This document shows positions 36,633-45,081 of a stretch of DNA of 64,000 nucleotides, piece by piece (within the stretch, counting starts at the first letter, position 1; each line of letters opens with the position of its first letter). The stretch is taken from positions 4,001,001 through 4,065,000 of the forward strand of contig NC_017671.1 of assembly GCF_000284595.1 (NCBI RefSeq), read 5' to 3'. The position numbers were made by a program, and so were the translations under genes. Source of the stretch: Stenotrophomonas maltophilia D457 (GTDB lineage: Bacteria; Pseudomonadota; Gammaproteobacteria; Xanthomonadales; Xanthomonadaceae). Below the pieces are notes generated by a model. The model saw nothing but the letters and a program-made list of their open reading frames with translations, was not told the DNA's origin and ran no database searches.

Positions 36633-37067
36633 ATGAACACGCCCTACCCCGCCTATCCACGCCTGCAGGCACTGCTCGGCGCTGCACTGCCCGGCCTGCA
36701 GCTGTCCAACGCCGCAGCCGAAGCGTTGGAAGATGCGCTCACCGAAGTCGACGAACAGGCGCCGCCCTCCGCATTCTTCGCGCGGCTGCGCGGCATCGCT
36801 CACAGCCACGCGGCCGACGGCCAGGCGTGGCGCGAACGGCAACTCAGCGAGGCGCGCGGCCGGGACTTGGCCGAGGCAACGCGCTGCCTGGCGGCAGTGT
36901 CTGCGTGTGGGGGCGTGTTGCTGGCGGCGCAGTCGGCGCGCGAGATGGATGATGCGCAGGCGCAGTGTCCGCCGCAGGTGGAGGAAGGGCTGCTACATGC
37001 GGTGGTCGTGTTGGCCGATCATGCCGGGGCGTTGGTGGAACCGGATGCATGCGCACCGCTGTTGTAG
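36633..37067 (+). CDS. Hypothetical protein
   Basis: A 144-residue protein (start MNTPYPAYPRLQALLGAALPG) that is alanine/leucine rich and mostly helical, with an acidic middle (ALEDALTEVDEQAPPSAFF) and two cysteines near 92 and 96. No motif recognised. Start was chosen for the GAGG purine stretch upstream; earlier in-frame codons are arginine rich and unlikely. Its TAG stop (37065-37067) lies inside the GTAG of a SMAG element, and a 54-bp repeat array follows. Confidence 0.55.
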   Translation: MNTPYPAYPRLQALLGAALPGLQLSNAAAEALEDALTEVDEQAPPSAFFARLRGIAHSHAADGQAWRERQLSEARGRDLAEATRCLAAVSACGGVLLAAQSAREMDDAQAQCPPQVEEGLLHAVVVLADHAGALVEPDACAPLL

Positions 37068-37090
37068 AGCCGAGCCTATGCTCGGCTGCG
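37064..37090 (+). repeat. SMAG monomer overlapping a stop codon
   Basis: GTAG at 37064-37067 holds the upstream gene's TAG stop, followed by AGCCGAGC-CTAT-GCTCGGCT. Confidence 0.8.
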
Positions 37091-37095
37091 CGGAG

Positions 37096-37419
37096 GTCAT
37101 GGCGTCGGTGGGATTCGTGCCGACCAAGGTCGGCACCTACCAGAGCGGCGTCATGGCGCCGGTGGGATTCGTGCCGACCAAGGTCGGCACCTACCAGAGC
37201 AGTGTCATGGCGCCGGTGGGATTCGTGCCGACCAAGGTCGGCACCTACCAGAGCGGCGTCATGGCGCCGGTGGGATTCGTGCCGACCAAGGTCGGCACCT
37301 GCCAGAGCTACGTCATGGCGTCGGCGGGATTCGTGCCGACCAGGGTCGGCACCTGCCAGAGCTACGTCATGGCGCCGGTGGGATTCGTGCCGACCAAGGT
37401 CGGCACCTGCCAGAGCGGG
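37096..37419 (+). repeat. Six tandem 54-bp repeats, each with a SMAG-type hairpin
   Basis: Units begin at 37096, 37150, 37204, 37258, 37312 and 37366. Each holds GTGCCGACCAAGGTCGGCAC, a perfect palindrome, plus a constant GTCATGGCG...GGGATTC segment; the copies differ by a few substitutions (for example CCAGGGTCGG in unit 5). Because 54 is divisible by three the array stays open in several frames as an 18-residue repeat, but there is no sign it is translated. It separates the convergent ends of a small gene and the autotransporter. Confidence 0.9.
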
Positions 37420-37439
37420 TCAGCCATCTGCACTAGGCG

Positions 37440-40400
37440 CTACCAGTCCGCACGCAGGCCGATGTTGCCTTCAATGACGCGGCGCTTCTCGTTGCGGTCG
37501 CCGCCCAGTTCGCGCGTGTAGTCGGCCACGGCATAGGCGCTGATCGTTCGGTTGAAACGCCCGACCACACCCACGCCGGCTTCCAGCGCGCGTGAGCGCT
37601 GCGAATTGACGATCACGTCGTTGTCGAAACGGATGCGGTCTTCACCAGAACGGCCATGCCAGTAATTGAGCTTGAAATACGGCTGCCAGCCGTTGTCGGC
37701 CAACTGGTAATCGCCCGCCAGGCGCAGGCCGATGCGGCCGGTCCAGGCGTTGTCGTTGTCGAAGCGCACGCTCGATACTTCATCGCGACGGTCATCCAGC
37801 GAAGTGCGCTGCCAGATCACCTGCACCTGCGGTTCCAGCCACCATGCGGACTGCCCGAAGTGCAGCAGCGGCTTGCCCGCCTCCACCGACACGCTGGTAC
37901 CGTCGCCGCTCAGGCCGAAGCCGAGCCCACGCGAGGAACGCACGCGGCCGTCGTAGCGGCTCTGCATCGCCACGGCGTCGATGTAACCCCCACTGCTGTC
38001 GGTGAAGGTCCAGTACAGGCCCACGTGCTTGTCATCCAGGCGGTTCTGGCCTACCTGCACGTTCTCCCAGCCCAGTGCCAGACCCGTGGTCTTGCCCTGC
38101 GCGCGGGTGCGGCCAACGAATACGCCGATCTGGTTGCGGTGGTTGTCAGACGCCGCAGCCCACACGTCGAGACCGGCCTGCAGGCCCATCACATCGCCAT
38201 CGAAGCCCGGCTGCGCATCACCCCTCCAGTGGATCTCGCTGCTCTGCCCCACCAACCGGCCCCAGGCGGTGCGGAATATGCCCTGGTTGTACAGCAGGCG
38301 CTGTTCGCCCTGCCGCTCGTGGAAGGTACCGAGGCTGGCCAGCGAGGTCTCGCGCAGCAGCGGTGGCACCACGGCGTAGGCGGCGGTCTCCACGCGGTAC
38401 AGCGGCACCACCGCGCCTTCGGCCGGGCGTGCACCCGGCGTTGGTGGGGTGCCGGTACCGGGCAACGCACCGCCGGCCACCGGCACGTCCGGCACCGCCG
38501 GGTCGCTGGGCGGCGCCACCGGCGCCGGTTCCGGTGGCGGCGGTGGCGGCGCGGCCTCGCCGGCGGTCAGGTTCGGATCGGTAGCGCCTTCAGGCGGCGG
38601 CGGCGGTGCCGGGGTGATCGCCGGCGGCGGTGCGACCGGCGGCGTCAGGGGCGGTGGCGTGGCAGTGCCGCCGCCGTTGGGTGCCGGCGTTGGTCCGGTC
38701 ACCAGCGTTGATCGCAGGTACCAGTTCTCGCTGGTGCCGGCGCTGACACCACCCTTGAACAGGAAGTACTCGTAGGCACCGGCTGCAACCGGTGCGAACA
38801 GCGAGAACGCGCCCGGCGCAGTGCGGCCACCATTCAAGGCCTGCACCACCAGGATGCCATCGGCCAGCGTGGCGGCGCCGCTGCCGCCGGCATTGAGCAC
38901 GCCGATGCCGGTGGTACCGGTGGCGGTTCCGCCATCGATCACCAGGCGGTCGCTGCTGGAATTGTCCGCGCCCAGCACGGTACGCAGGTACAGGCCACCG
39001 CCGTCACCACGGTAGTTGCCACGCACGGTGAACACGTCGCCTGCGCCGGTGCCGGTCAGGTCGATGCGCCCGGCATTGACCATCTCCACCAGTGCACCAC
39101 TGTTGAACGGACGGACTGCATGGCCGCCACTGCCCGCGTAGACGGTGCTGGTGTCGTCCACGGTGAGCGTGCCGGTGCCGGTTCCGCTGTCGCCCAGCAC
39201 CAGGTCGCCATCAAAGGTCAGCTCGGTGCTGTTGGCCAGGCTGATCGCCTCCCAGTTCTGGAAGCGGCCCACGCCGGCAGTCTTGACGTTGTGGAAGTTG
39301 AGCTGGTCGATGCCACCGCCACCGTCGAACAGCGGCACCGCCCCCAGGTTGCCCTGGTTGAGGTTGCCGAGGTTGGCGACGTCGTTGTCCGGCCCCATGT
39401 CGATCGCGCCGTAGACGATGCCGCCGCCATTCCAGTTGAAGGTGTCGTTGCCGGTACTGAGCAGTACCTGCCCGCGCACGGTGCCGTCGGTGATGGTCAC
39501 GCTGTCGTTGCCGCCGCTGACGCTGATGTTGCCGCCGATATAGGCGGTACCCGAGATGATGATGGTGTCGGTATCGAAGCCGGTCACCACGTTGCCGTCC
39601 ACGGTGCCGCCGGACTGGTCCCACAGGTTCTTGTCCAGCTTCATGTTGACCCGGCCGATGCGGCCAGCGGTCATCCACGCCTGGTCACCATCCTCGAACG
39701 CACCGATGATGCGGCCACCGCTCATGCGGAAGGTATCGATGTTGTCGCCCTGCTGCAGCGCGCCGACCGTGCCGCCACTCATGACGAAATCATCGCGGCC
39801 ACTGCCCTGCGCCACCACGCCGGTGACGGTGCCGCCGGTGACGGTCATCTGGTCATCGCCACTGCCCTGGTCGACGCTGTCGATCGTACCGTTGTCCAGC
39901 AGCAGCGCATCATTGCCATCGCCCTGCAGCACACTGCCGCTGATGCTGCCAGCCTGCATGTCCAGGCGATCATTGCCGGCACCGAACTGCACGCCGGTGC
40001 GCCCGCTGATCGTTCCGCGGTTGACCAGCACGCTGTCGCCCGCGCCGACGAACTGCAGGGCGGTGTTGTTGCCGGTGCTGATGCTGCCCGAGTTCTCGAC
40101 GCGGCTGCCGCCACCGAGCTGCACCGCCACGCCGCCCACCGAACTGATCGTGCCCAGGTTGGACAACAGGTGCCCACCGGCCCCGACAAGCGAAATCGCG
40201 CTGCTGCCACCGCTTTGCTGCAGCTGCGCCGTGCTGGCGACAGTGACGGTGATGCCGGCGGCGCCATTGGCGGTGACGGGAACGGTCTGCGGGTTCGGCG
40301 CATTGGCATCGCAGGTGACCGTCTGGCCGGCGACGGGGGCAACGCTGTCACAGCCGGCCCAGGCGGCGCTGGCGGTCAACAGCATGACGGAGGGAACAGC

Positions 40401-40466
40401 CAAAGCCTGCAGTACGGAAACAGTGAGGCGGCGCATACGCACTGCGCGCGGGACGGCACGGGACAT
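37440..40466 (-). CDS. Autotransporter (type V secretion) with beta-helical passenger
   Basis: A 1008-residue protein. An extended signal peptide (residues 1-37, WAG) leads to a passenger of irregular beta-helix repeats (about 40-590), rich in G-x-D-x and SGGT/VTGGTV turns spaced about 20-25 residues apart. A proline/glycine-rich linker (about 600-700) and a C-terminal autotransporter barrel (about 740-1008) ending IGLRADW follow. No protease or lipase catalytic motif is visible in the passenger, so it is likely an adhesin or surface protein. The gene has the 54-bp repeat array 20 bases after its stop. Confidence 0.9.
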   Translation of the reverse strand: MSRAVPRAVRMRRLTVSVLQALAVPSVMLLTASAAWAGCDSVAPVAGQTVTCDANAPNPQTVPVTANGAAGITVTVASTAQLQQSGGSSAISLVGAGGHLLSNLGTISSVGGVAVQLGGGSRVENSGSISTGNNTALQFVGAGDSVLVNRGTISGRTGVQFGAGNDRLDMQAGSISGSVLQGDGNDALLLDNGTIDSVDQGSGDDQMTVTGGTVTGVVAQGSGRDDFVMSGGTVGALQQGDNIDTFRMSGGRIIGAFEDGDQAWMTAGRIGRVNMKLDKNLWDQSGGTVDGNVVTGFDTDTIIISGTAYIGGNISVSGGNDSVTITDGTVRGQVLLSTGNDTFNWNGGGIVYGAIDMGPDNDVANLGNLNQGNLGAVPLFDGGGGIDQLNFHNVKTAGVGRFQNWEAISLANSTELTFDGDLVLGDSGTGTGTLTVDDTSTVYAGSGGHAVRPFNSGALVEMVNAGRIDLTGTGAGDVFTVRGNYRGDGGGLYLRTVLGADNSSSDRLVIDGGTATGTTGIGVLNAGGSGAATLADGILVVQALNGGRTAPGAFSLFAPVAAGAYEYFLFKGGVSAGTSENWYLRSTLVTGPTPAPNGGGTATPPPLTPPVAPPPAITPAPPPPPEGATDPNLTAGEAAPPPPPPEPAPVAPPSDPAVPDVPVAGGALPGTGTPPTPGARPAEGAVVPLYRVETAAYAVVPPLLRETSLASLGTFHERQGEQRLLYNQGIFRTAWGRLVGQSSEIHWRGDAQPGFDGDVMGLQAGLDVWAAASDNHRNQIGVFVGRTRAQGKTTGLALGWENVQVGQNRLDDKHVGLYWTFTDSSGGYIDAVAMQSRYDGRVRSSRGLGFGLSGDGTSVSVEAGKPLLHFGQSAWWLEPQVQVIWQRTSLDDRRDEVSSVRFDNDNAWTGRIGLRLAGDYQLADNGWQPYFKLNYWHGRSGEDRIRFDNDVIVNSQRSRALEAGVGVVGRFNRTISAYAVADYTRELGGDRNEKRRVIEGNIGLRADW

Positions 40467-40679
40467 ACAGCACTCCTGGACAGGGGATCAGGAACTGCGG
40501 ATATGCGGTACTGCGAGCGAAGTCTGCGCCATGGTGAACGGTTTCGGCAGGTGAATTTGCGTGCCGATCATCACAGTTCAGATGCGAACCTGATCGGGCA
40601 TCACCCCACCTCTACGTGCCTGAAATCGTTCATCTTTGCGGGGTCATGCCCATGCCTGGATGAGGTGGCCTCCCGGGTT

Positions 40680-40716
40680 GGGTCAGAGCCCTTTCCTGCG
40701 GAAAGGGATCCGACCC
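40680..40716. repeat. GGGTCAGA-type palindrome
   Basis: GGGTCAGAGCCCTTTCC-TGC-GGAAAGGGATCCGACCC, with two mispairs, between the autotransporter start and nagX stop. Same sequence form as the copy at 63165. Confidence 0.8.
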
Positions 40717-40723
40717 GGAGCCG

Positions 40724-41791
40724 TCAGATCTTCAGATAGATCTTCCGCCGGTCCAGCCACCACGCCACGCCCCACCACAGCGCGACGAACGCCAGCGCCT
40801 GCAGCATCGACGCCAGCTCGAGCGCGTGCGGCATCGCGGCGGCCAGTTGCTGCCAGATCCAGCCCCACGCGCCGGTCGCCATCAGCGCCACCGACATCAC
40901 CGATGCGCCAAGATAGGCGGTAATTGCGTTGACCCCGAAACGGCGGCCCAGCGGCGGCCATCGCTTCTGGTCGATCAACACATGGCCCAGCCACAGCGCC
41001 AGCGCGGCCAGGCCGCCGGTCCACAGCACATAGCTGGGCGTCCACAGCTGCTTGTTCAACGGCAGCACCGTGGCCAGCAGCAGCCCCAGCACGGCGGTTG
41101 CCACACCCAGGCCAGCCAATGCCGCCGCACGACCGTTGCGCAGCAGGCCACCGGCAATCAGGCCGAGCACGGTACTGGCCAGCGCACCCAGCGTGCTCAG
41201 CAATCCTTCCGGGTCATGGCCCAGTCCGGTATCGGCGTGCCACTGGTAGATCCACGGTGCGAACAGCGTGGTGTCCAGGCGGCTGGCCGGGTTGGTCCAT
41301 GGCGCCAGATCACCGATGCCCAGCAGCAGCACGGTGTAGCCCACCAGCAGCGTGACCAGCACGCCAGCCTGCACGCGCGGCCGCGCATACACCGCCAGAA
41401 CACCCACCGACGCTGCGCATACCGCAATCCGCTGCAGCACGCCCCAGATGCGGAAGTGATGGGTATGCAGCGCCCACCAGATCAACAGGTGCAGCAACGC
41501 GCCGGCGAGCAGGATGCGCAGTGCACGCTCCAGCACCCCGCGCGCCAATGCTGGCCGTGCAGCGGCATCCAGCGCGCGCGGTGCCACGCTGAAGGCCATC
41601 GACACACCCACCAGGAACAGGAAGAACGGGAACACCAGGTCGGTGGGCGTGCAGCCATGCCATTCCGAGTGACGCAGCGGCGCGAACACCGCACTCCAGT
41701 CGCCCGGATTGTTGACCAGCAGCATCGCCGCCACGGTGATGCCGCGCAGGGCATCGATCGAGCCCAGACGGCGTGGCGGCATACTGTTCAT
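40724..41791 (-). CDS. nagX: NagX-like transmembrane acetyltransferase-type protein (DUF5009)
   Basis: A 355-residue inner-membrane protein with about ten helices, related to heparan-alpha-glucosaminide N-acetyltransferase. RLGSIDALRGITVAAMLLVNNPGDW and LVFPFFLFLVGVSMAFS are family signatures with the conserved loop WHGCTPTDLVFPFF. In GlcNAc clusters of marine and xanthomonad bacteria NagX is a conserved accessory gene; transport or modification of amino sugars across the inner membrane has been suggested. ATG overlaps the nagA stop by one base (TGATG), so it is the last gene of the nagP-nagR-nagB-II-nagA-nagX run. Confidence 0.85.
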   Translation of the reverse strand: MNSMPPRRLGSIDALRGITVAAMLLVNNPGDWSAVFAPLRHSEWHGCTPTDLVFPFFLFLVGVSMAFSVAPRALDAAARPALARGVLERALRILLAGALLHLLIWWALHTHHFRIWGVLQRIAVCAASVGVLAVYARPRVQAGVLVTLLVGYTVLLLGIGDLAPWTNPASRLDTTLFAPWIYQWHADTGLGHDPEGLLSTLGALASTVLGLIAGGLLRNGRAAALAGLGVATAVLGLLLATVLPLNKQLWTPSYVLWTGGLAALALWLGHVLIDQKRWPPLGRRFGVNAITAYLGASVMSVALMATGAWGWIWQQLAAAMPHALELASMLQALAFVALWWGVAWWLDRRKIYLKI

Positions 41792-42939
41792 CAGGCGGCC
41801 TCGTACTGTCCGGCAATCCAGGTACCACGGACCTGCAGGGCGTCGTCCAGCAGCACCAGGTCGGCCTGGTAGCCCTCGGCGATGTGGCCAAGGCGGTCGT
41901 CGACGTTGAGGAACTGCGCCGGATAGGTCGACGCCATGCGCGCCGCTTCGGCCAGCGGTTGGCCGAGCAGCTGCACGGTATTGCGCACGGCGGTGGCCAT
42001 GTCCAGCGCCGAGCCGGCCAACGAACCGGCGGCATTGCGCACCACGCCATCGATGGCGGTGATGGTTTCGCCATACAGCACGTAGCTGGGATCGTCGGCT
42101 CCAACCGGCGGCATCGCATCGGTCACCAGCAGCAGGCGACCGCGCGGCTTGGCCGCCAACGCCACGCGAAGGCTGGCCGGGTGCACATGCACGCCATCGA
42201 CGATGATGCCGATCCAGCTGTCGCGGTCTTCCAGCGCAGCGCCCACCGCGCCGGGCTCGCGGCCCTGCAACGGCGACATCGCGTTGTACAGATGGGTGAA
42301 GCCGCGCACGCCGGCATCCAGGCCGGCGCGGATCTCTTCGTAGGTGCCTGCAGTGTGCCCAGCAGCGACGATCACGCCACGCTCGACCAGCGCACGGATG
42401 GTCTCCAGCGGCACGCGCTCCGGCGCCAGCGTCAGCAGGGTCACGCCGTTATCCAGCGATGCGGCCAGCGCAATCTCCGCTTCGTCCGGCACGCGGAACT
42501 TGCTGGCATCGTGCGTGCCCTTGCGCGCCGGCGCGATGTACGGCCCCTCCAGATGGATGCCGATCACGCCCGGCACGCCCTGCGTGATGGCCTCGCGCAT
42601 TGCACCGATGGCTTCGCGCATCACCGCCACGTCATCGCTGATCAGCGTCGGCAGCATCGCGGTGGTACCGAAGCGGCGGTGCGCCTGCGCGATGGTGCGC
42701 AGTGCCACCACGTCCGGCGTGTTGTTGAACAGCGCGCCGCCGCCGCCATTGACCTGCACATCGATGAAGCCGGGCAGCAGCCAGCCGCCCCCCAGGTCCA
42801 CCTGCTCGGCCGCGTGGCCCAGCTGGGGTGCTGCGTCGGGCAGCAGCGCGCTGATGCGACCGTCCTCGATCACCACCGCCAGGTCGTCGCGGAACTCATC
42901 GCTGGCCAGGATGCGGGCATTGCGCAGCACCGTCACCAT
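41791..42939 (-). CDS. nagA: N-acetylglucosamine-6-phosphate deacetylase
   Basis: A 382-residue amidohydrolase that converts GlcNAc-6-phosphate to glucosamine-6-phosphate plus acetate. Metal and active-site residues are seen in PGFIDVQVNGGGG, GIHLEGPYI, VAAGHTAGTY, THLYNAMSPLQGREPG and LVTDAMPPVG. Length is normal. Its ATG overlaps the stop of the deaminase (TGATG at 42937-42941) and its stop overlaps nagX in the same way. LacI regulator nagR lies upstream. Confidence 0.95.
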   Translation of the reverse strand: MVTVLRNARILASDEFRDDLAVVIEDGRISALLPDAAPQLGHAAEQVDLGGGWLLPGFIDVQVNGGGGALFNNTPDVVALRTIAQAHRRFGTTAMLPTLISDDVAVMREAIGAMREAITQGVPGVIGIHLEGPYIAPARKGTHDASKFRVPDEAEIALAASLDNGVTLLTLAPERVPLETIRALVERGVIVAAGHTAGTYEEIRAGLDAGVRGFTHLYNAMSPLQGREPGAVGAALEDRDSWIGIIVDGVHVHPASLRVALAAKPRGRLLLVTDAMPPVGADDPSYVLYGETITAIDGVVRNAAGSLAGSALDMATAVRNTVQLLGQPLAEAARMASTYPAQFLNVDDRLGHIAEGYQADLVLLDDALQVRGTWIAGQYEAA

Positions 42940-43967
42940 CACACCGTCTCCGTAACCTTGTTCAGATGCGGCGGCAGGTCCGGGTTGAAGCCACGGCGCA
43001 GCGCCAGCGCATTGATGGCGCGATAGAAGCTCTGCACGGTCAATAGCGGTGCGCACAGCGGATGCGGCGCGGCAGCCACCGGCAGGTTGCCGCCGGCACC
43101 GGCCATCCACACCTGCGCACCACGTGCGGTGAATTCATCGACCACCGCACGGGTACCGGCGCCGGTCTCGTCCGGCTGGGCGAAGGCCAGCACAGGGAAG
43201 CCACGGCCGACCAGCGCCATCGGGCCGTGCTTCACTTCAGCCGAGCTGTAGGCTTCGGCGTGCAGGCTGCAGGTTTCCTTGAACTTCAGCGCCGCTTCCT
43301 GCGCCGCACCCAGGCCCAGGCCGCGGCCGAGCACGAACAGGTTGGTGGCCTCGACCAGGCCCTCGGTCACCGCGCTCCAGTCGCACTGCCAGGCTTCACG
43401 CATCGCGTCCGGCAGCAGGTCCAGCGCCGCACGCAGGCTGCTGTCCTGCTTCCAGTACGCGGCCAGCTGCAGCAATGCGGCCAGCGAGGCCAGGTAGCTC
43501 TTGGTCGCTGCAACGCTCTTCTCGGGGCCGGCATGCAGCGGGATGACCGTGTCGGCCAGCTGCGCCAGCGGTGAATCCTCGACGTTGACCAGCGCGATCA
43601 CGCGCGCGCCGGCGGCCTTGGCCGCCTCGGCGTTGCGCAGCAGGTCCGGGCTCTTGCCCGACTGCGAGATGACGATGAACAGTGCGCCGCGCAGCTGCAA
43701 GGGTGCGGCGTAGACCGAGCCCACCGATGGCGAGGCCGACGCGACCACCAGCCCCAGCTGGGTTTCCAGCAGGTACTTGCCATAGGTGGCGGCGTGGTCG
43801 GAGCTGCCGCGTGCACAGGTGACCACGAACGGCGGCGGCGCGGCACGCAGGCTGGCGGCCAGGGTTTCCAGGGTGGCGTGGTTGCGCGAGAACTGGCGCG
43901 CGACCACGTCGGCCGCTTCAGCGGCCTCGGCGAACATCAGGGTAGCGGTGGGGTCTGACAGCGACAT
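42939..43967 (-). CDS. nagB-II: Glucosamine-6-phosphate deaminase, SIS-domain type (NagB-II)
   Basis: A 342-residue protein with two SIS domains (about 40-170 and 205-330), unrelated to classical NagB. It converts glucosamine-6-phosphate to fructose-6-phosphate and ammonia. TCARGSSDHAATYGKYLLE, VISQSGKSPDLLRNAEAAK, EKSVAATKSYLASL, FKETCSLHAEAYSSAEVKHGPMAL and the C-terminal HLNKVTETV match the family. This form has no glutamine amidotransferase domain, which separates it from GlmS. Start at 43967; overlaps nagA. Confidence 0.93.
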   Translation of the reverse strand: MSLSDPTATLMFAEAAEAADVVARQFSRNHATLETLAASLRAAPPPFVVTCARGSSDHAATYGKYLLETQLGLVVASASPSVGSVYAAPLQLRGALFIVISQSGKSPDLLRNAEAAKAAGARVIALVNVEDSPLAQLADTVIPLHAGPEKSVAATKSYLASLAALLQLAAYWKQDSSLRAALDLLPDAMREAWQCDWSAVTEGLVEATNLFVLGRGLGLGAAQEAALKFKETCSLHAEAYSSAEVKHGPMALVGRGFPVLAFAQPDETGAGTRAVVDEFTARGAQVWMAGAGGNLPVAAAPHPLCAPLLTVQSFYRAINALALRRGFNPDLPPHLNKVTETV

Positions 43968-43974
43968 GGCAGGC

Positions 43975-45042
43975 TCAGGCAGGATCGGAAGGAAGGGGGC
44001 GTGCGCCGGCCGGGCGCATCGGCGCGGTCGATCCGCGCACCACCAGCTGCGGCACGAAGCCCTGGTTGTGCAGCGGCGCCGGCGCATCGTCGTAGGCGTC
44101 GCTGCGCAGCTGTGCGATCAGCAGGCGCGCGGCATGGCGGGCGATGTCCTCGGTGGCCTGCTTGGCGGTGGTCAGCGGCGGCCACGACTGGCGCGAGAAC
44201 GGGCTGTCCTCGAAACCGGCAATGGACAGGTCGTAGGGCACGTTCATGCCGGCCGACTTGGCAGCGGCCAGCACGCCGGCAGCGATTTCGTCGTTGGAAC
44301 CGAAGATGGCGGTAGGCGGTTCGCGCAGCGCCAGCAGGCGGCGCGCGCCACGGAAACCGTCGTCGAAGGTGTAGTCGCCCTGCACCACCAGGTGCTTGTC
44401 CACGGTCATGCCGTAGTCCTTCAACGCGGCCTCATAACCGGCATAGCGTTCGCCCGAGGAGCGGTGCGAGCTGCCGCCCCAGAGGAAGCCGATGCGCTGG
44501 TGCCCCAGCTGGATCAGGTGTTCGGTGATCTCGTAGGCGGCCTCGCGGTCGTCGACGAACACGCAGGCACCGTCGGCCGGATCTTCGGTGGCCGCAACGA
44601 TGCGCACCAGCTTGATGCCACGCGCGGTCAGCGCCTGGATCAGGTCGCGGCGCTCGGACATCGGTGCGGTCAGCACCAGCCCGGCCAGGCGCGAACGCTG
44701 CACCCAGTCAGCCAGTTCATCGGCCAGCAGCGGCGAACTGGAATCGCAGGGATGGATCTGCAGGCCGAACCCGGTCTCGCGGCAGGCGGCGAGCACGCCG
44801 TTCTGCACGCCGATGATGTGGTACGGGTTCGGGTTGTCGTAGACCAGCCCGATCACGAAGGTGGTGCCGCTGCGCAGGTTGCGCGCGGACGGATCGGGCT
44901 CGTAGTCCAGCTCGGCGATGGCACGCAGCACCCGCGCGCGGGTGGCCTGCATCACCGAGGGCTCGTTGTTGATCACCCGCGAGACCGTCTTCAGCGAGAC
45001 CTTGGCCTTTTCGGCAACGTCCTTGATGGTCGCTCTGCGCAT
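43975..45042 (-). CDS. nagR: LacI-family repressor of GlcNAc utilisation
   Basis: A 355-residue repressor. Residues 1-50 are the LacI helix-turn-helix with hinge (RRATIKDVAEKAKVSLKTVSRVINNEPSV) and the rest is a periplasmic-binding-protein sensor domain (about 60-340). The start at 45042 has AGGA eight bases upstream. It lies between the transporter and the deaminase, eight bases from the latter, and by context controls the divergent nag promoters. The expected ligand is GlcNAc-6-phosphate or a derivative. Confidence 0.92.
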   Translation of the reverse strand: MRRATIKDVAEKAKVSLKTVSRVINNEPSVMQATRARVLRAIAELDYEPDPSARNLRSGTTFVIGLVYDNPNPYHIIGVQNGVLAACRETGFGLQIHPCDSSSPLLADELADWVQRSRLAGLVLTAPMSERRDLIQALTARGIKLVRIVAATEDPADGACVFVDDREAAYEITEHLIQLGHQRIGFLWGGSSHRSSGERYAGYEAALKDYGMTVDKHLVVQGDYTFDDGFRGARRLLALREPPTAIFGSNDEIAAGVLAAAKSAGMNVPYDLSIAGFEDSPFSRQSWPPLTTAKQATEDIARHAARLLIAQLRSDAYDDAPAPLHNQGFVPQLVVRGSTAPMRPAGARPLPSDPA

Positions 45043-45081
45043 CGGTTTTTCCTGGGGTTGGCTGCCGTCCATCATCGCCGA

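Noticed and set aside
37096-37419. CRISPR array
   Set aside because: Units are contiguous near-identical 54-mers without unique spacers, and no cas genes are present.
36733-37521. Plus-strand frame encoding 18-residue repeats across the 54-bp array
   Set aside because: It begins out of frame inside the small gene at 36633 and exists because 54 is divisible by three; other frames are open too. No ribosome site or conserved start.
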